From the NCBI GenBank assembly GCA_963971405.1, contig OZ020486.1, positions 16,019,419 to 16,083,418 on the forward strand: DNA of 64,000 nucleotides, in the 5' to 3' direction. The position numbers were made by a program, and so were the translations under genes. The stretch comes from Psococerastis gibbosa (lineage: Eukaryota; Arthropoda; Insecta; Psocodea; Psocidae). Shown piece after piece: positions 10,340-23,256 of this stretch (positions are counted from its first letter, which is position 1; each line of letters starts with the position of its first letter). Under the pieces are notes generated by a model that was not told where the DNA came from, did no database searches, and saw nothing but the letters and a program-made list of their open reading frames with translations.

Positions 10340-13089
10340 AAATTGGTGCGGTAAGAGCCTCTTCTGTGATATGAGGGCATCCTTCAAACTTTTACCATGG
10401 GGCCTATGCCTGATTTTTCCTTTTGGAAATCAGTATTCGCGGTTTTCCGTGTGATTTCTTCACGCGAGCCATACAGTAACTACTGGGTATTATATCCTCA
10501 ATTTACAATGTACTTTGTTATAATTTTCACATATTCGCATTGTTATGCGAATAATTTGCACTGAGTCGTTGCATCTTCTCTCTAGCTTTGTCTGACGATG
10601 CCTGATTCACAGCACACACTGGAGCATGAACTGACTTGAACCAAGAGCGGATGCTGATATGCTCTTCATAACGTTATTGTTCATTTTATGTACACAATCC
10701 GATTCGACAAACTGCACCACACAAGCTCAGAGCTTGCCCCACAACTTATATCGAAGTCAACCCGTGTTAAACGATGAGCTGTAGCGCCATTTTTATTCAA
10801 TGTTTAATTATTTTTACAAAACTTGCGGAATATTTCTTACTCAAGACTATTATTATTATTATTTTTTGCCTGTATTTAAGAGGATATGAATCGTAGATGT
10901 TGTTACCACTGGATCATGGATGCAAAAATTAGTCAGCAGTTTTTATTTTTTTATTTAGTTTACTATGTAAGCTATTAAGATTTGGTCTATGGCAGTTGCA
11001 GATGACATTTCATTCATACTATGCTGCCATTTCTCCATGAAATTTACAATGCGTGAAATTTTAGTCCTCCGTTATGTTCGTATAATTACAACGCACTAAA
11101 AATTCAAAATACCCTTTGACATTATGCATGGAGTCCTCTACAACTTCCATAGAAATAAACAATAACAACCGATTAATCCAGGAGTGACCAATATCTAGCC
11201 TATGTCCCTCATACTTTTATTATTATTATTATTATTTAAAACAAAAATAAAAATGTGGTGATCCCAACGCGTCTTTTTGGCACCGGCTTTAGTAAAAATT
11301 GTATTTTTTTAAATATTAATACACGCATTATTATTATCTTATTATTATTTTTAATGTTGCTTTTTAAAAAGATCTAATTAGATTAGATTAGTATTAATAC
11401 TATGGCATACAAGCAATTTAATGAATGTATCCGATTGACCTCTTCAGTCGCCTAACTACACGTAACCTAATTCTAATTGGTACTTGTTTCGAGTTACGAC
11501 AGATCTCTGATCTCATGGTGTACGTAGAGTTTCTATGTTTCTAGAGTTCTATATTTAAGGATCACAAGGTCATCCCTGAGGTATGAGTTTAAAAATTTAC
11601 AAGATGTCAAATGAGTAGGTGACTCTGACCTATGTCAGCGCGTGCGCGGATACAGGCGAGTGCCTGCAATGCCTATTGATTGATTAATCTGCTGCTGGAT
11701 TTAAGAAGTCACAATAGTCTGCAGTAACTACCGTATCAAGATGCAGAGTGACGTCACTGGAAACCTTTAATCGTGACGTATGAAGGCCGGGACTGTTGGG
11801 TCATCCACTCCCACTATCTGAATATCTCCAGCGGGAACTAATGTGGAACGGCCTTGCAGACATCACAAGAAAGCAAAAGTGAAAATGTAATTAACAGTCA
11901 CAAGATGAGGTGAAGAAAAGTCTCAAAGAAAAACTAAGAAGATGATTTTAAATTATTAATTAATTTCTAAATTAATTTCTAATGCATTGATTAAGCTGAT
12001 ATTTTGCATCGTGAGATACTATTGTAGTATCGTACAATTATAATGCGAATATACAGTATTTGATAGGTTTAAGATGTAAGCCTGATCTCGGAGTTGGGTT
12101 GAGTTATCACGTTGTCGCGGCCTATAGTGAGTTATAAGTTAATGCCCCCCCCCCCCGTCCCCCAGACTATCTTATCTTTTAGCGGAGCCATCGGGCAAAA
12201 AAAAAAAAAAAAATTGGCACTCCTGAAAATCCTCTATAATGGTGGAACAATTGATGGCTACATTGATTATGGACATTTTGTCACTTTTATTTCTTTGAGC
12301 TATTCCCAGGGGAGCCAAATTTCGACATAAAATCGAGTGCGGCTTGGAGCCAAGTCAATCCCACTGAATTGTGATACCAGGGTTACACGCGCGTGCCCCC
12401 CTCATAATTTTTAAATTATGATGCAAACAATCCGGTTTTTTTAAAGCATATAATATAGTATAACCTAGGGGTATGCTGAAGATTTGAACAAATTTATCGT
12501 AGTTTTGTCGCGGTGGCCTTTCATTTCAATTTTTACATCACAGAAGGTAGCCTACCTTAATTATTGCAATCCAATGGGAACTAATTGGGACGACAGTTTC
12601 AAAAAAATTATATTATAGATAAGGGAAAGATGAATACTGTACTGTAAGCACTATTATTAAGTTATGAGACAGTGAGTAATTTCAAATCTTTCATTCCAGC
12701 TTTATTAATTAGGGCTTTCAATTTTCCAATCCAGCTGATGGCTTGTGCATGCCTCCCCAAGTCCAAAATCACTGAGGGCCCTTTCGAATAAAGTCTGCTT
12801 AATGAATGTTTTAGATAGGTACCTACTTAATGCGGTACGGTAGCTCTTGCCTCTGCGTTGCATCTCAACTGTCAAGTAGGTACGTAACAGGCTCATTTGT
12901 TTGAATTCAAGTAACGACCTTTATATTCATATTCATTTTACTCATATTCATTTTGAATGAGGATCTTCTTATCTAGTCCCTCTCATCACTCACATTGGCT
13001 AGCATAGCCTCGGTAAGGCTATTTCGCCCGATATAACCTAGTTGGTTTTGACTTTGCTAGGCATATATTATCTATACAGTATGTATATT
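10340..13089. other. Repeat-rich spacer without recognised genes
   Basis: Mostly AT-rich with (TTA)n tracts near 10850, 11217 and 11330, a C run at 12144-12155 and an A run at 12197-12213. A minus-strand SINE B copy lies at 11405-11530 and is listed separately. 10873-11000 shares words with about 59000-59100 (tctattcaag/tctatggcag, ggatatgaatcgtagat), so an old dispersed element is likely. No exon is seen. Confidence 0.4.
11405..11530 (-). repeat. SINE family B, diverged copy
   Basis: Read on the minus strand, the 3' end matches the family tail (gatacattcattaaattg, then tgcgat-like words), and the body word for gaggcgactgaagaggtcaa is recognisable. It is more diverged than the copies in NRDC. 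Confidence 0.65.
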
Positions 13090-13665
13090 TTTTAAAAGTT
13101 AGGTAGGTTCGCTCCTCTCACCCTGCTGTGCAGAATGTCCTGTTAACAATAACCTTGTTCGAGCACCAGATGAGTAGAAGAGACCAAGTGAAGGTGGTTC
13201 GTTTGAGAATAGGCCATACAAGGTTAACACATGGACACCTAATGGCAGGCACCCCACCCCCCATATGCCACAATTGTCAGGTACGACTAACTATTCCTCA
13301 CATTGTCATAGAATGCCCTGTCTACTCAAGATACAGAACTTTCCCTCCTGATACAGATTTCCAGAAAGCAGTCTCGCACAATACAATTCTTCTCCAGCAC
13401 ACCATTCCTTTTCTTCACTCAACAGCTCTGGCAAGCCTCATCTAACAAACAACACACTACTTTAATACAAGCATTGGCAAACTGCCCTTAGACGGTCACT
13501 GGGCAACCCGTTGTCCAGTGCCCTCCTGATCGCAGTTTGCCACACACCACCAACTAATACCATACACACACAATACAGACAACAACACCGGCAACTACAA
13601 ACCAGAAAGCGCGTTTACCCACACGGGTCTGGCGCTTTATAATAAAAAAAAAAAAAAAAAAAAAA
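13090..13665 (+). pseudogene. Jockey-type LINE 3' end with poly(A) tail
   Basis: A frame at 13128-13445 encodes the region after RNase H that ends many jockey-like LINE proteins: 'VVRLRIGHTRLTHGHLM', then a CCHC-like 'CHNCQ...HIVIECP' and 'YSRYR'. A 3' untranslated part follows (to about 13640) and then a run of A. The reverse transcriptase is missing. Parts of the same 3' end recur, reversed, near 30925-31015, and fragments near 46885 and 61508. Confidence 0.8.
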
Positions 13666-15424
13666 ATAACCTAATTTTAAACCAGTTGACATGGTTAAAA
13701 AGCTTACCTCCAGCTGTTGCTCCTTATGAAAAATTATCCAAAATAAGGCACAGTAACCATTTTAGAAGCACTCAACTATACGCACGACACTTGGGTGAAA
13801 GTGCTACCAGACCGAGCGCAACTACTTGCACTATACTATAGCCTTCGAGGCGGTCTTCGGTCAACTGACCAGGTTTAGGTACCGCCACTATAGGTACCAG
13901 CGCTCTCAGTTTCAATGGGGTACTCACAGACAGTGAGAGTGTAACTTTATTCCTCTGGACCAAATCATGCACGCCCAATTTTGAGGGCTGCACGCTATAC
14001 CATAATTAATAGCGCATTACGATTATACTGTAGGCTTGTTTTTTAATTCAATGAGGATACGGGGCAGTAAAGCCTTCTGTTGTATGGGAAAGGTTAAAAT
14101 ATGATGGGGTCAGCGGCGCAAAGTCGGCGGGGGCACGGTCCATTTCCAAAAAATTTCCAACGTGGGAGACCCCCTGTTGGCGGTAATATGAATGTAAGCA
14201 TTCCTTTGTTAGCTTTGTAAAATCTGCAGCTATGCTCCCCGGGGGAGACCCCCGAGCCCCCCTATTTGGTTAAATGCAATATTATTTCTGTACAATCTAA
14301 TTCGTCGTAATGATAACGTTACGATTTAGTCCGCATATCCGTAAAATATTATCTGCATGTGGCCGCACCGGAGCTAAGTACGCCAATAAATGTAAGTTTG
14401 ATGTGCCTACTCTATCATACTGTATATGCGAGTAACACTATAACCTTTAAAAAATAATACACTGGATACAATTGAGTTCTCGAGAAAACGATTTAACCCC
14501 CCTCCCCCCGGAAAAAATCTTAGCTACGCCCTTTACGTCTTAGGTACATTATTTGAAGTTCAGAACTATCAAACGCTTTAAATATGAAAGTGAATGTAAT
14601 CAAAACGGTAATGTATGAAAAAAAATCTGTGTTTCAGCTATGAGACAACAGTTAAAATATTCCTAATTTATCTTCTATGTGAACAGTACCTATGCACTAT
14701 ACAGTACGGTATATGAAAATGACCCTGGTTTCGGCGGTCTACCCATCTAACCCACCTGACTTAATCACCTTTCCTTTGACAACCTTTGCAATAACCCTTA
14801 CGTTTCACCGCTATCAGCATTACTTAGTTTATGGTTGGGTGCCATCTATTCTATAAATTTGGTGTGAATCAGCTAACGTTTTCATTATGGTACATTGCTC
14901 TCAAGGGCACAAAAACAGTGTTACTTAGCCCTAGGGATTAGTAATACTTATTGTACCTCATAGGCATACTGAGTTAATGACTCAATTTAATATTTACTTT
15001 GATTATATTTTTATTGCTAACTACATTTATTTGTTTGGTTTCTCACTCTTGATCAATTTTTTTTCTAATGATAAGATTTTCTTTCTTTGATAAAACAACT
15101 TAATGAAATCTTTGCAAAAAATATCATAGACTTCATAATAAAGCATTAATAATCATTAATGTATTTTGTTTATATTATATTATTTATTGATTATTATATT
15201 GTTTATATCCTTATAATAAAAATTAATTTAACTTCGACCACTGCCTTACACTAGAAATTTCAGAAACTGTTTGAAGTGCTAATAAGATGTAATGGATACA
15301 AGTCAGTCAGGCATACAATTATTGCGAATGACCTTCACAAGTTCCTAAAAATCACCACATTATGTATACAGAAAATAAAATACCAATAAAAGCCAAATGA
15401 AGATGCATTACACGTCACAGTAAG
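13666..15424. other. Spacer downstream of TFG
   Basis: No gene recognised. 14100-14535 contains G/C-run-flanked words (gggggagaccccc, ttagctacgccc) typical of degenerate hAT-like ends. The side near 15425 is the 3' untranslated or flanking region of TFG; a minus-strand AATAAA lies at about 15188-15183, some 240 nt after the stop, and is a possible poly(A) signal. Confidence 0.4.
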
Positions 15425-18400
15425 TTACTGATAGCTACGCTGTGTTGGTGGCCTGAACACGTTCACGTTCGGCTGTTGCTGCTTACTGTACGGGTTTGAG
15501 GCATTGTAGATTTCGCCTTTGGCCGGCCCTCTGGAATAAAATATTGACTAGAATTAAAATTGATCTATCACACCAAGGTCAACAGAGAGCAAACATAGGA
15601 AAGAAAGAAGGAAGAAAGAAAAAATTACTTGTTCTATGACTAAGCGCAACCTAGCGGAACTAGGGCTATAAAGCCCTCTATTACACTAAACTAGGACTGC
15701 CTGCTTTTACTTGAAATTGTTGAAAAAATAAGACGCAACTTACCGAAACCGGTCACGGTTAATATATTTTATTGTGGATCAGCTGCGTCTTATTATTTCA
15801 ACAATTTCAAGTATGATGAAGTTGCACGAAGTCACTTTGGAGAATCTCACTATGATCCGCCTGCTTTTACATGTCCTCCGAAGCAGGGCCAGAAAATGTA
15901 GCTACTGTAGGACTCGAACGAAAGTCTGAGTCCGTACCACTACTCTACATGTCTTGACACAGGGAAAACCAATTGCAAAGGCGAGAGCACTTTAGAGCCC
16001 TATTGGGAAAGTTGTACAGTTTCAGAATTCATTGCGTTAAGTTTCAGATCCTGCTGAGAAATGATTGAACATATAGGTAAATTGGGACACTTTCAGTTTG
16101 GGACTTGGCGAGCAGAGTGATTGTGTCTGAAAATTGTTTAATTTCAAAGCCAAAATGAAACTAATTAGAAAGATATACATCGTCCAAGTAGAATTGTGTT
16201 TTTTAGGTTACTTAAAAGAACGTACCTTAGTGTGTCGTATTATTGATAATTAAATTTAGCTTATTTAAATTAAATTTTTTTTTCATAAAATTTGTCATTT
16301 TATGTATACCTACTTGTTTTGTTGAAAAATTTGAATAAATATTGTATTTGATTTGAGTAGAATCATAAGCTGGTAGTTTCGCCATATGTTTACTTAAGGA
16401 TAGTGATTTTTATAACATGGTCGAAAAGTATGGATTTTTACTGTATTTACTCACCCCTGTACTTGAGGGTAACCATAGTACAACTGTTGTTGAGCCAAAT
16501 GCTGCTGCTGCGGGTTGGCTTGGGCCTGGAACGAATGCGATGCCTGATACGGCTGTTGCTGTTGGTACGACACCTGGATCTGCCCGGTCGGTGACTGGAA
16601 TTGAGATTGCAGCTGAATCTGATTCGTAGGCTGAGTAGGATAGTGCTGAGGCGACGGGCCACTGGCCGGAAATCCGGCCGAAACTACAGACGCCTGAAAT
16701 TATTACGGAAATTATAACTTTAAAGAGAGATAGAAATGAACAGCAAATTAAATTTTTCCCACAGCACTTATTACATTTTGGGAAATCTCAGCTTAACCAG
16801 TTGTTGCTGTTGTATTCCACTTCTTTCCTTTATGAGAATATACAATAGATACATAAAAAATACTATACTTAATATTTTTTAGTTACTGAAAATTGGGTCT
16901 ATTCAAGCAGTAGAAGACTATTTGATGCATTTTTTAAATTGTTTGTGTAATAGTTTCTCATGAACTTTACTGGTGGATTTTTAGTCCCCAGTAATTTTCA
17001 AGGAAGAACTTCTGTGCCTAAAATTAAAAATACCTGAAAATATGACGTTAGAAATAGTAATAACTTGCTTATTAAATTTGTTTTTTTTAAATTATTTATT
17101 TATTTATTTTTACAGACTGTTATGGGTCATCTGGCCTTCAGGTATTGTGTATTTCTATTTCTAATACACGTTTTTGATTGATTTAATAAAAAATCAACAT
17201 TCAATAAAACTGTCGAAACAGTAGAATCCGGTCTGATACGCCGCGGTCGATCTGAGAGCGTACTTCGTACTCCGGCCGTGAAAGTCTTTATAATTATATT
17301 CAATAAAAATATCTGATTTTGGGGTGCCAATGTGATTTTAAAAAATCAAAGAAAAAACATTTTTTCTTTTAACTGCCAGATTAGGCAGATCCCTCCAGAT
17401 AATCGTCAGATTATTAGATAGCACGTCTAGGACATAAAGATGAACCATATATTTCAATATCTGAAGCGCTCGAGTATGTCCATACAACCATTTTTTTTAC
17501 ATTTTTGAAAAATCTATAGCCACTGCCTCCGCCGATGAAGAGGCATACATTATAAAACATTTTTTTCTTTTTATCATCTAAGCTTTGCAACCCAATAGGT
17601 CTATATGACGCTCAAGTAAATCCCCATTTAGCATCGTCGGCTCCCCTACTATTAAGAAACTTTCACTTAGAGAACTCAACTTATAGACCTAAAATTACCT
17701 ACCGCGGACACTGGAGGAGCATAATGCACTGAAGCCTGAGCTTGAGACACGCTTGAGAACTGCTGAGGCGGTATCTGTGCTTCCTGTTGTTGAGGGGCAT
17801 ACGCCCTGGCTCCGGAAGGCGGCCGATCAAATCCCGAGACTCGAGGGGTTGGCGTTGCTTCCCGACGTTCTTCTGCAACACAAAATGCTAATTTGAATGA
17901 AGAAACAGTAGGATCCGGGCTGATGGGCCGTGGTTGATATGTAAGTGAACTGATACGGATGCTCACTTTCATATCGACCACGGCCCATCCGCCTGGATTC
18001 TACTGGTTCTTCATGTGACTCCGGCCGTGAAAGAAATTGCAGTTACAATGCAAATTTGTCCACAAAAATCGTTCAATGCAAGTTTAGCCATTTTCATTCG
18101 TCGCGGCCCGCCGTCCCAGTTATAAGGCCTCGTCCAATTAGTTATTTTTTCTTTTAGCCAACGCCTACTCTTGTCATTTTATTGTGGCTACCAAGGCGAC
18201 TCGTCCGCCAGTAGGGTGAAGGTAGATTAGCATTTGGGCTCTAGACTGCTTGGCATGTCTGTAAACGGGTGGCATCAAGGAGTCAAAAAGGAACACGTAG
18301 CTTCTCAAAATGAGCAAAATGTGATCCATTACACAAACAAATATTCCTGACATCTGCTTTACCTTCTTTGGGAGTAGCTTTCCCTGATTCATCAGCTCCA

Positions 18401-20809
18401 GAATCTGTTCTTTGCAACGGGTCAAATTCCTTTGCATCTCTTTTTGGTGTTACACTTCCATTTGATGCTAAAACATGACACAAAATAAATAGAATTAAAA
18501 AAAGAATATCGGTATTGCGTAACGGGATCAAACGTACATACAGTACATTAGTGATGTGATTGAGGCGATTCACGTACACCAATTCGAGCCAGATGCAACC
18601 TAATGGCAGTAGTTTGGGCCCTTTAGCATACTGAGTTTTTCCAGTGCCAAGGTCTTTTTGGTATGTATGTCTTTTAGGGTTGTTGCTCGGTGGCATCCCA
18701 CCTTCTTTCCCAGTTATTTTTTTCTGTCATTATTTCCACTGCTAGAATGTTTTTCTATGGCGCTGATTCCGTGACATTGGCTCCCTCTGTCATTGCTTTT
18801 ATTTTCCAGGTTGTCAGCTATTTCATTGCCTTCAATGGTACAATAGTCTTTTCGGCTATCCCTTTCAGCCATGTATTGAATGCTGATTCTCGTTTTATCC
18901 ATTTTAAAACGCGTAGGCTGCTTAGTGAGTCGGTAAAAATGAGCACATCTCCTGTTGCTGTAGGAAGGGTGATTGAGTAGTACAGTGCCTTAAACAGGGA
19001 AATCGTGATCCATATTTTAGTAATTGTTTACTAAACCCTGACCGGACTGCTAGAAGCAAAAGTAACTTGTCGACAATTAAACTAAATTTACCTGAACCTT
19101 CAGCAAAAGTGGATGACGGTTGCTCACTCATCGACGGTTGGAAAGTGTCCAAAATCATGTTCGCTCGATCCCGGATGTCTTGAATCTCTCGCCGTATTCT
19201 ACAAAAAAGTAAAGAGTTAAAATCTAAAAGACAATGAGTACCATGAAATATTAGGCTCACGTAGCATGCGGAAAAGAACAGATTCTATCTTGCAACTGAC
19301 ACATAACAATGCTTATATTCAGTCATCATAGTCAAGATAAATATGAAATAGACCATTCATTCCACACGCCACCGTATGGAAATAGAAGATAGAAAATCCG
19401 TGTTTATCAAGACTAGGTACAACATGAATTACAAAGCTGTGCCCCTCAAAACGAGTGTAGGGTGTACGGTAATTATTTACAATATGTACATGAACAAGTA
19501 AAAATGTTCAGACTATTTTTCTTGTTATATAATACAACAGCGTTCAGATACAGGTTACAGGTTCGTTTATTATAATAAAAGCAGTAGACCAAAAGTCGTT
19601 GATGAAGCATAAGGTCGGTTACAGTAAATTATGTAGTTAGTTTTCTGTCCAATGAGTGATTTCGCGTTTGTAAATAAAAAACAGGATTGATGTACATTTT
19701 AGTTTTCAGTATTATTATTGTGTTCACAAGCTTATATATAAATATATTCTACAGCCCGACAGCGCAGTCCACGAGCCGCAGGCATCCTCATATATAACGC
19801 TCTACCAGAAGCCATAAAACAGGAGCCTACGGCTAATGTTTTCAAGAAAGCACTGATTAACTTTTTGATGCAACGAAGATTGTACAATCTGAAGGAACTG
19901 TGAAGCTACCCTACATTTATTTATTTTTTATACTTTGTATTGGGACGCTACATGACTGTGCTCAGTGTCTGTTTAATATTGTTATAATAACATGTAACAA
20001 AGATGGGCAAATACACTTTGATTGATTGATCTAAATGCCTTAGATTTGTAGCAAGGGGAAGCTATTACTTTGACGGATTTTAAAATTAATCATTACACTC
20101 TGGATTATATAACTGTAAATACTACAATAGGTATACTTACTTCCTTAGCTGTGTCGGCTCAATAGCGGCAGTTGTTTCACCAGCAACAAAAATTTGTAAT
20201 TTTAATACACGACTGTATTGAATTGCAAAAGATAAGTCGACGCTATCAAATATTGTTATAAGATCCCCATCTGGAAAAAATAAAAGCGAAGCTTCGTAGA
20301 ATTTTGAATAGGCGCTGGAGGGCATGGTACATGACCCGAAGTCTTCCACCTAACAAGGTGGGCAAATAGTCAATGCCACCTGCTTAACGAGTGAGTTGCC
20401 CATGGCAAATATGGCCTTTTCCTATAACGTATAAAACATACTAATCATGTCTCACAAATTTATAATCCATCCTAAACATGTTTATAATTCCTACGTCCAA
20501 CTACCCTATCACGAATAGCGGAAAGCTTATGTGGCGCTGGGCCAAAAACAACTGAAAATCTTAAGTGCTTTATTATTACTGTGTCGTATGTGTGCCATAA
20601 CTGGTTTAATTAAGTTAATGCTTACCTTCATCTTTGTACTTGATGGTTAGGTCATCGGTACTGTTAAGCTTCCCTCGAAACACTCTTTGCATCATTAAAA
20701 CGAGCTCGTCATAAGTAATAGCCTCATTATGTATTGGTATGCGGCGTATATCATCTCCCAACTGGACTTTAATAATTAATTTGCCAGTTAAATCGAGCTG
20801 AGACTGCAT
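15425..20809 (-). CDS. TFG: TFG (Trk-fused gene) protein, 7 coding exons
   Basis: TFG organises COPII-coated export at ER exit sites. Exons, minus strand in order: 20809-20626, 20270-20141, 19198-19092, 18467-18363, 17872-17703, 16693-16455, 15530-15425. They join in frame to 346 residues plus stop, shorter than the about 400 of human TFG. Residues about 8-95 form a PB1 domain, with '[14 protein letters not shown]', '[16 protein letters not shown]' and the acidic OPCA motif '[14 protein letters not shown]' split by the first intron. A short coiled coil follows (about 104-123, '[16 protein letters not shown]'). The rest is disordered: 'EFDPLQ' in exon 4, then a Q/P/Y-rich tail. All introns are GT-AG. 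The start is the ATG at 20809, just ahead of the PB1 fold. For exon 5 I chose the donor at 17702 rather than 17698 because it keeps the Q-rich frame. Introns hold a LINE RNase H scrap and fold-backs. Untranslated exons are not resolved. Confidence 0.93.
15630..15958 (-). repeat. SINE family A interrupted by a 148-bp insertion
   Basis: The two halves of a minus-strand SINE A copy (15630-15710 and 15859-15958) are split by a foreign 148-bp segment. It lies inside the last TFG intron, within about 100 bp upstream of the final exon's acceptor. The B box (ggactcgaac at 15910-15919, complement) and the A box remain visible. Confidence 0.8.
15711..15858 (+). mobile_element. Fold-back insertion with 12-bp target duplication
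   Basis: The segment is flanked by exact direct repeats gcctgcttttac (15699-15710 and 15859-15870), only one of which belongs to the SINE. Its first about 29 bases (15711-15738) pair with 15783-15811 as a long hairpin around a loop carrying GAAACCGGTC. The remainder matches the repeat at 7147-7290. A 12-bp duplication plus an inverted piece of its own sequence suggests insertion by target-primed reverse transcription with strand inversion, as in Penelope-like elements. Confidence 0.65.
17215..17290. repeat. Half copy of a fold-back repeat
   Basis: The words acagtagaatccggtctgat and ctccggccgtgaaag recur from the hairpin at 17899-18030. Related words occur at 46439-46500 and 48238-48310. It lies in TFG intron 5. 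Confidence 0.55.
17899..18012. repeat. Hairpin with 52-bp arms next to a TFG splice acceptor
   Basis: Arms 17899-17950 and 17961-18012 are reverse complements at 45 of 52 positions around a 10-base loop (tgatacggat). The near arm lies 26 nt from the acceptor of TFG exon 5 (exon begins at 17872 on the minus strand), where the branch point is expected. Confidence 0.8.
18690..18985 (-). pseudogene. Broken RNase H domain of a LINE
   Basis: Minus-strand frames give '[20 protein letters not shown]' then 'SLSSLRVLK', and in a shifted frame '[13 protein letters not shown]'. These match the TDS and GNExAD signatures of the RNase H domain in jockey/I-type LINE proteins. Frameshifts separate them. The copy lies in TFG intron 3, antisense to nothing and in the same orientation as TFG. 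Confidence 0.65.
19735..20035 (+). pseudogene. LINE C-terminal scrap with TTGA repeat tail
   Basis: A plus-strand frame around 19790-19902 reads '[15 protein letters not shown]', then '[18 protein letters not shown]' and a stop, a C-terminal pattern common in insect non-LTR elements. The 3' untranslated end finishes with ttgattgattgatc, a microsatellite tail as in CR1/L2-type elements. It lies in TFG intron 2. Confidence 0.65.
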
Positions 20810-23256
20810 TTTAAAGCAAAACCAATAACCACCGGTTAATTAAATAAATTTAAAGATGTAAACAATTTTTTGGCATAATAACATTGCATTCATAACTTTC
20901 TTGTTGATATCGGCAACGTGGCAAATGGCTGAAGTTGTGAAAGGAAACCTTTGATTATTTTTGCCCAACTGTTTGCTAATCTGACACTAGTATACAAATC
21001 ATAGACAACAGATAACTAGACTCGTCACCGGGATAGGGATTCAGTTCGCGATAGCAGCGCCACGCCGCGCAGCGGAAATTTTTTCTCCGTCCACTTTCCT
21101 TGAACAACAAAGCTCAAGTTAAATTCTTTTGTAAATATTTAAATGTCAAATTAAATATTAATGGGAATAAAATGTATTTTAAAAATTGTAATGATTTTTT
21201 TACAAATTCTGAAACTATCACTAAAATCTCAATTTGAAACATATTTTCAAAAAGATAGTCCAAAATCAAGGACTGAAGGACGCACTCCATCCAGCCCCCA
21301 GCCTACCAGCCATTACTGACATTGTTTTGTTTACATTTTCAACTGGGCACTATTATATTTTAGATTTGAGTTTTAGTAGAAAAATGCCGAAAGCTAGCAA
21401 AAGAAGAGTCCGATATTGCTCGGTTGTGGGCTGTTTCAATTCAATTAATATGCCAGTCAAAAGGGTGATAAATCCTAGGGAGAAGGAATAGGTAGTAGTG
21501 GGACGACCACGGATGCAATGGCTACAAGGCATCGGGGTTAGGGTCATTCGGGGTAGCTGTGGCTTGCCTAGTAGACCAAGGTCGTTCATGGGTTTCAGTT
21601 TTGACTTGGTAAAGTCATTCATACGACTATGTACATTTTGTCCATGTTGAGCATGGCTCATTCTCTCATCGTGTCCATTATCCCTCGTATAGTAGATAGC
21701 ATAAGTTGACATCGAAGACGTTTAACGGATTGCTAATGGAAAAAAAATCAATTTTGGTCGTTGGTATGAGGCATTCGACATAGGACGAATGAGTTACCTA
21801 CTAATAATAATCTAGAGTAATAAACAATGTGCTACGTACGGGCTATGAAAAAGTTTTTTTAGGACATTACGGGCTCTAGACTGTAGCGCCAAAGAGTAAA
21901 AATAAACTACCGTATTAATGGGAATGTTCAGTACAGTATAAAAGTATATGAATAAAATTGAAATGTGGAAATTTAACGTTTGAACTGCAATTGACTAACG
22001 CTGCCTACTGTATTACCGATACTTATCATACGTAAGCTTATTAGACTTTACACTGCCAATGGCACATTACATAATATAAGCGTTGAAATACAGTCAACTG
22101 TCATTATAATGGAAGATAAAAAAAATTGGAAGAATTGGAATATGGCAACTAAAATGTTACAGACCAAAATTTGAATTTAAGCGGGAACGCTGCAAGCGCC
22201 GCGGTGCGGAAAAAATAATCTCCGTCCACTTAGCAGAAGACGGTTCTTAGTGGAAGAAGGGCAAAATTCCATTTTATACAGCGTTGACAGCCCCCTGATA
22301 CAAATTTCGTAAACAAAACTCAATATTAATTTATTTTAAATTTAAGTGAGTAAAAATCTTATTTTTCAGTCCCTTGCTTGATACCACCGAGTACCACCCC
22401 TTTCTTGAAGCTGTGTACAGTCCAAAGAGGAAATCAATATCATGAATCCTTGAATTAGCCTAATCATTAGAAATCATCGACACGTTTAGCTATTGCATGG
22501 CAGGTTATTTATATTAGAAAATATTAGAATGTGTGGAAATTACCGTTCTCTCCCTCTCAAGATTATACATTTGTGTGTCTTGTTCAGCTAACAATTGGGT
22601 GTTTGGTAGGGTCATTTTTCTGCTTGCCGCATGACCTTTCAGGAATGCTGAGTGAACTCTGCACATATTCCACATAACAAATTGTTTATGCCCTATATTT
22701 TTTATCTTAATAATAACCAGGGCATCACTTCAAGAAATAAGTTATTGATTTTCAGTTAGTTTTAAGCGCGGCACTACTCTGATTCCGCGTATTGACGCAT
22801 ACTCAATGTGATGTGTTGTCCGCTAGCGTCATTGCACTATTTCAGACGCAGTTGGGTCCTGTCTTGTGGTAAGACTCATTTCTACAGAATCTAGTGACAT
22901 CCATAGACCGCCAGTTCGCCGGCCATAAAATGACGTATCTCATGTCTTCTGAATGAGCAATCCACGACCTGGATTTAGCAACTTCTTTGGTGTAGTCAAC
23001 TTCCAAAATTTTAACTCAAACAAGGTGCTCCCTTTTAAGTTCCAGGTCATACGATGCCACCGGTGCGATCTTGTACCGAAAAATTATTAGGGCGGTTTTC
23101 CATGACAACTGACTTAGGCAGGGGAAATCCCAGATGGCTCTGATTGCTGCTCTTACTCTCCATTATTTTAATGCAGACGCAATGGTTCATGGACAATTTT
23201 GTCATAATTAAGGTGTCAATAATTTTATCGACCTTATTTGCATTTTTAGGTTTCCA
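20810..23256. promoter_or_regulatory. Shared upstream region of TFG and NRDC
   Basis: This 2.4-kb stretch separates two divergent genes and should hold both promoters. Two similar GC-rich words (gcgccacgccgcgcagcgg at about 21057 and gcgccgcggtgcgg at about 22197, each followed by tctccgtccact) look like copies of one repeat. A donor-like site at 22869 (cttgtg|gtaaga), downstream of a GC-richer patch at 22765-22868, could end an NRDC 5' untranslated exon. No TATA box is convincing. The 85-codon frame at 21234 has no recognised domain. Confidence 0.45.

Noticed and set aside
16417-16662. Frames on both strands over TFG exon 6 (Leu-rich and Arg/Ser-rich)
   Set aside because: They are shadows of the Q/P/Y-rich TFG frame, which alone joins in phase with the exons on either side.
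17127-17330. 67-residue minus frame in TFG intron 5 as an extra TFG exon
   Set aside because: It lies over a dispersed repeat also seen at 17899 and has no Q/P/Y-rich content or fitting phase.
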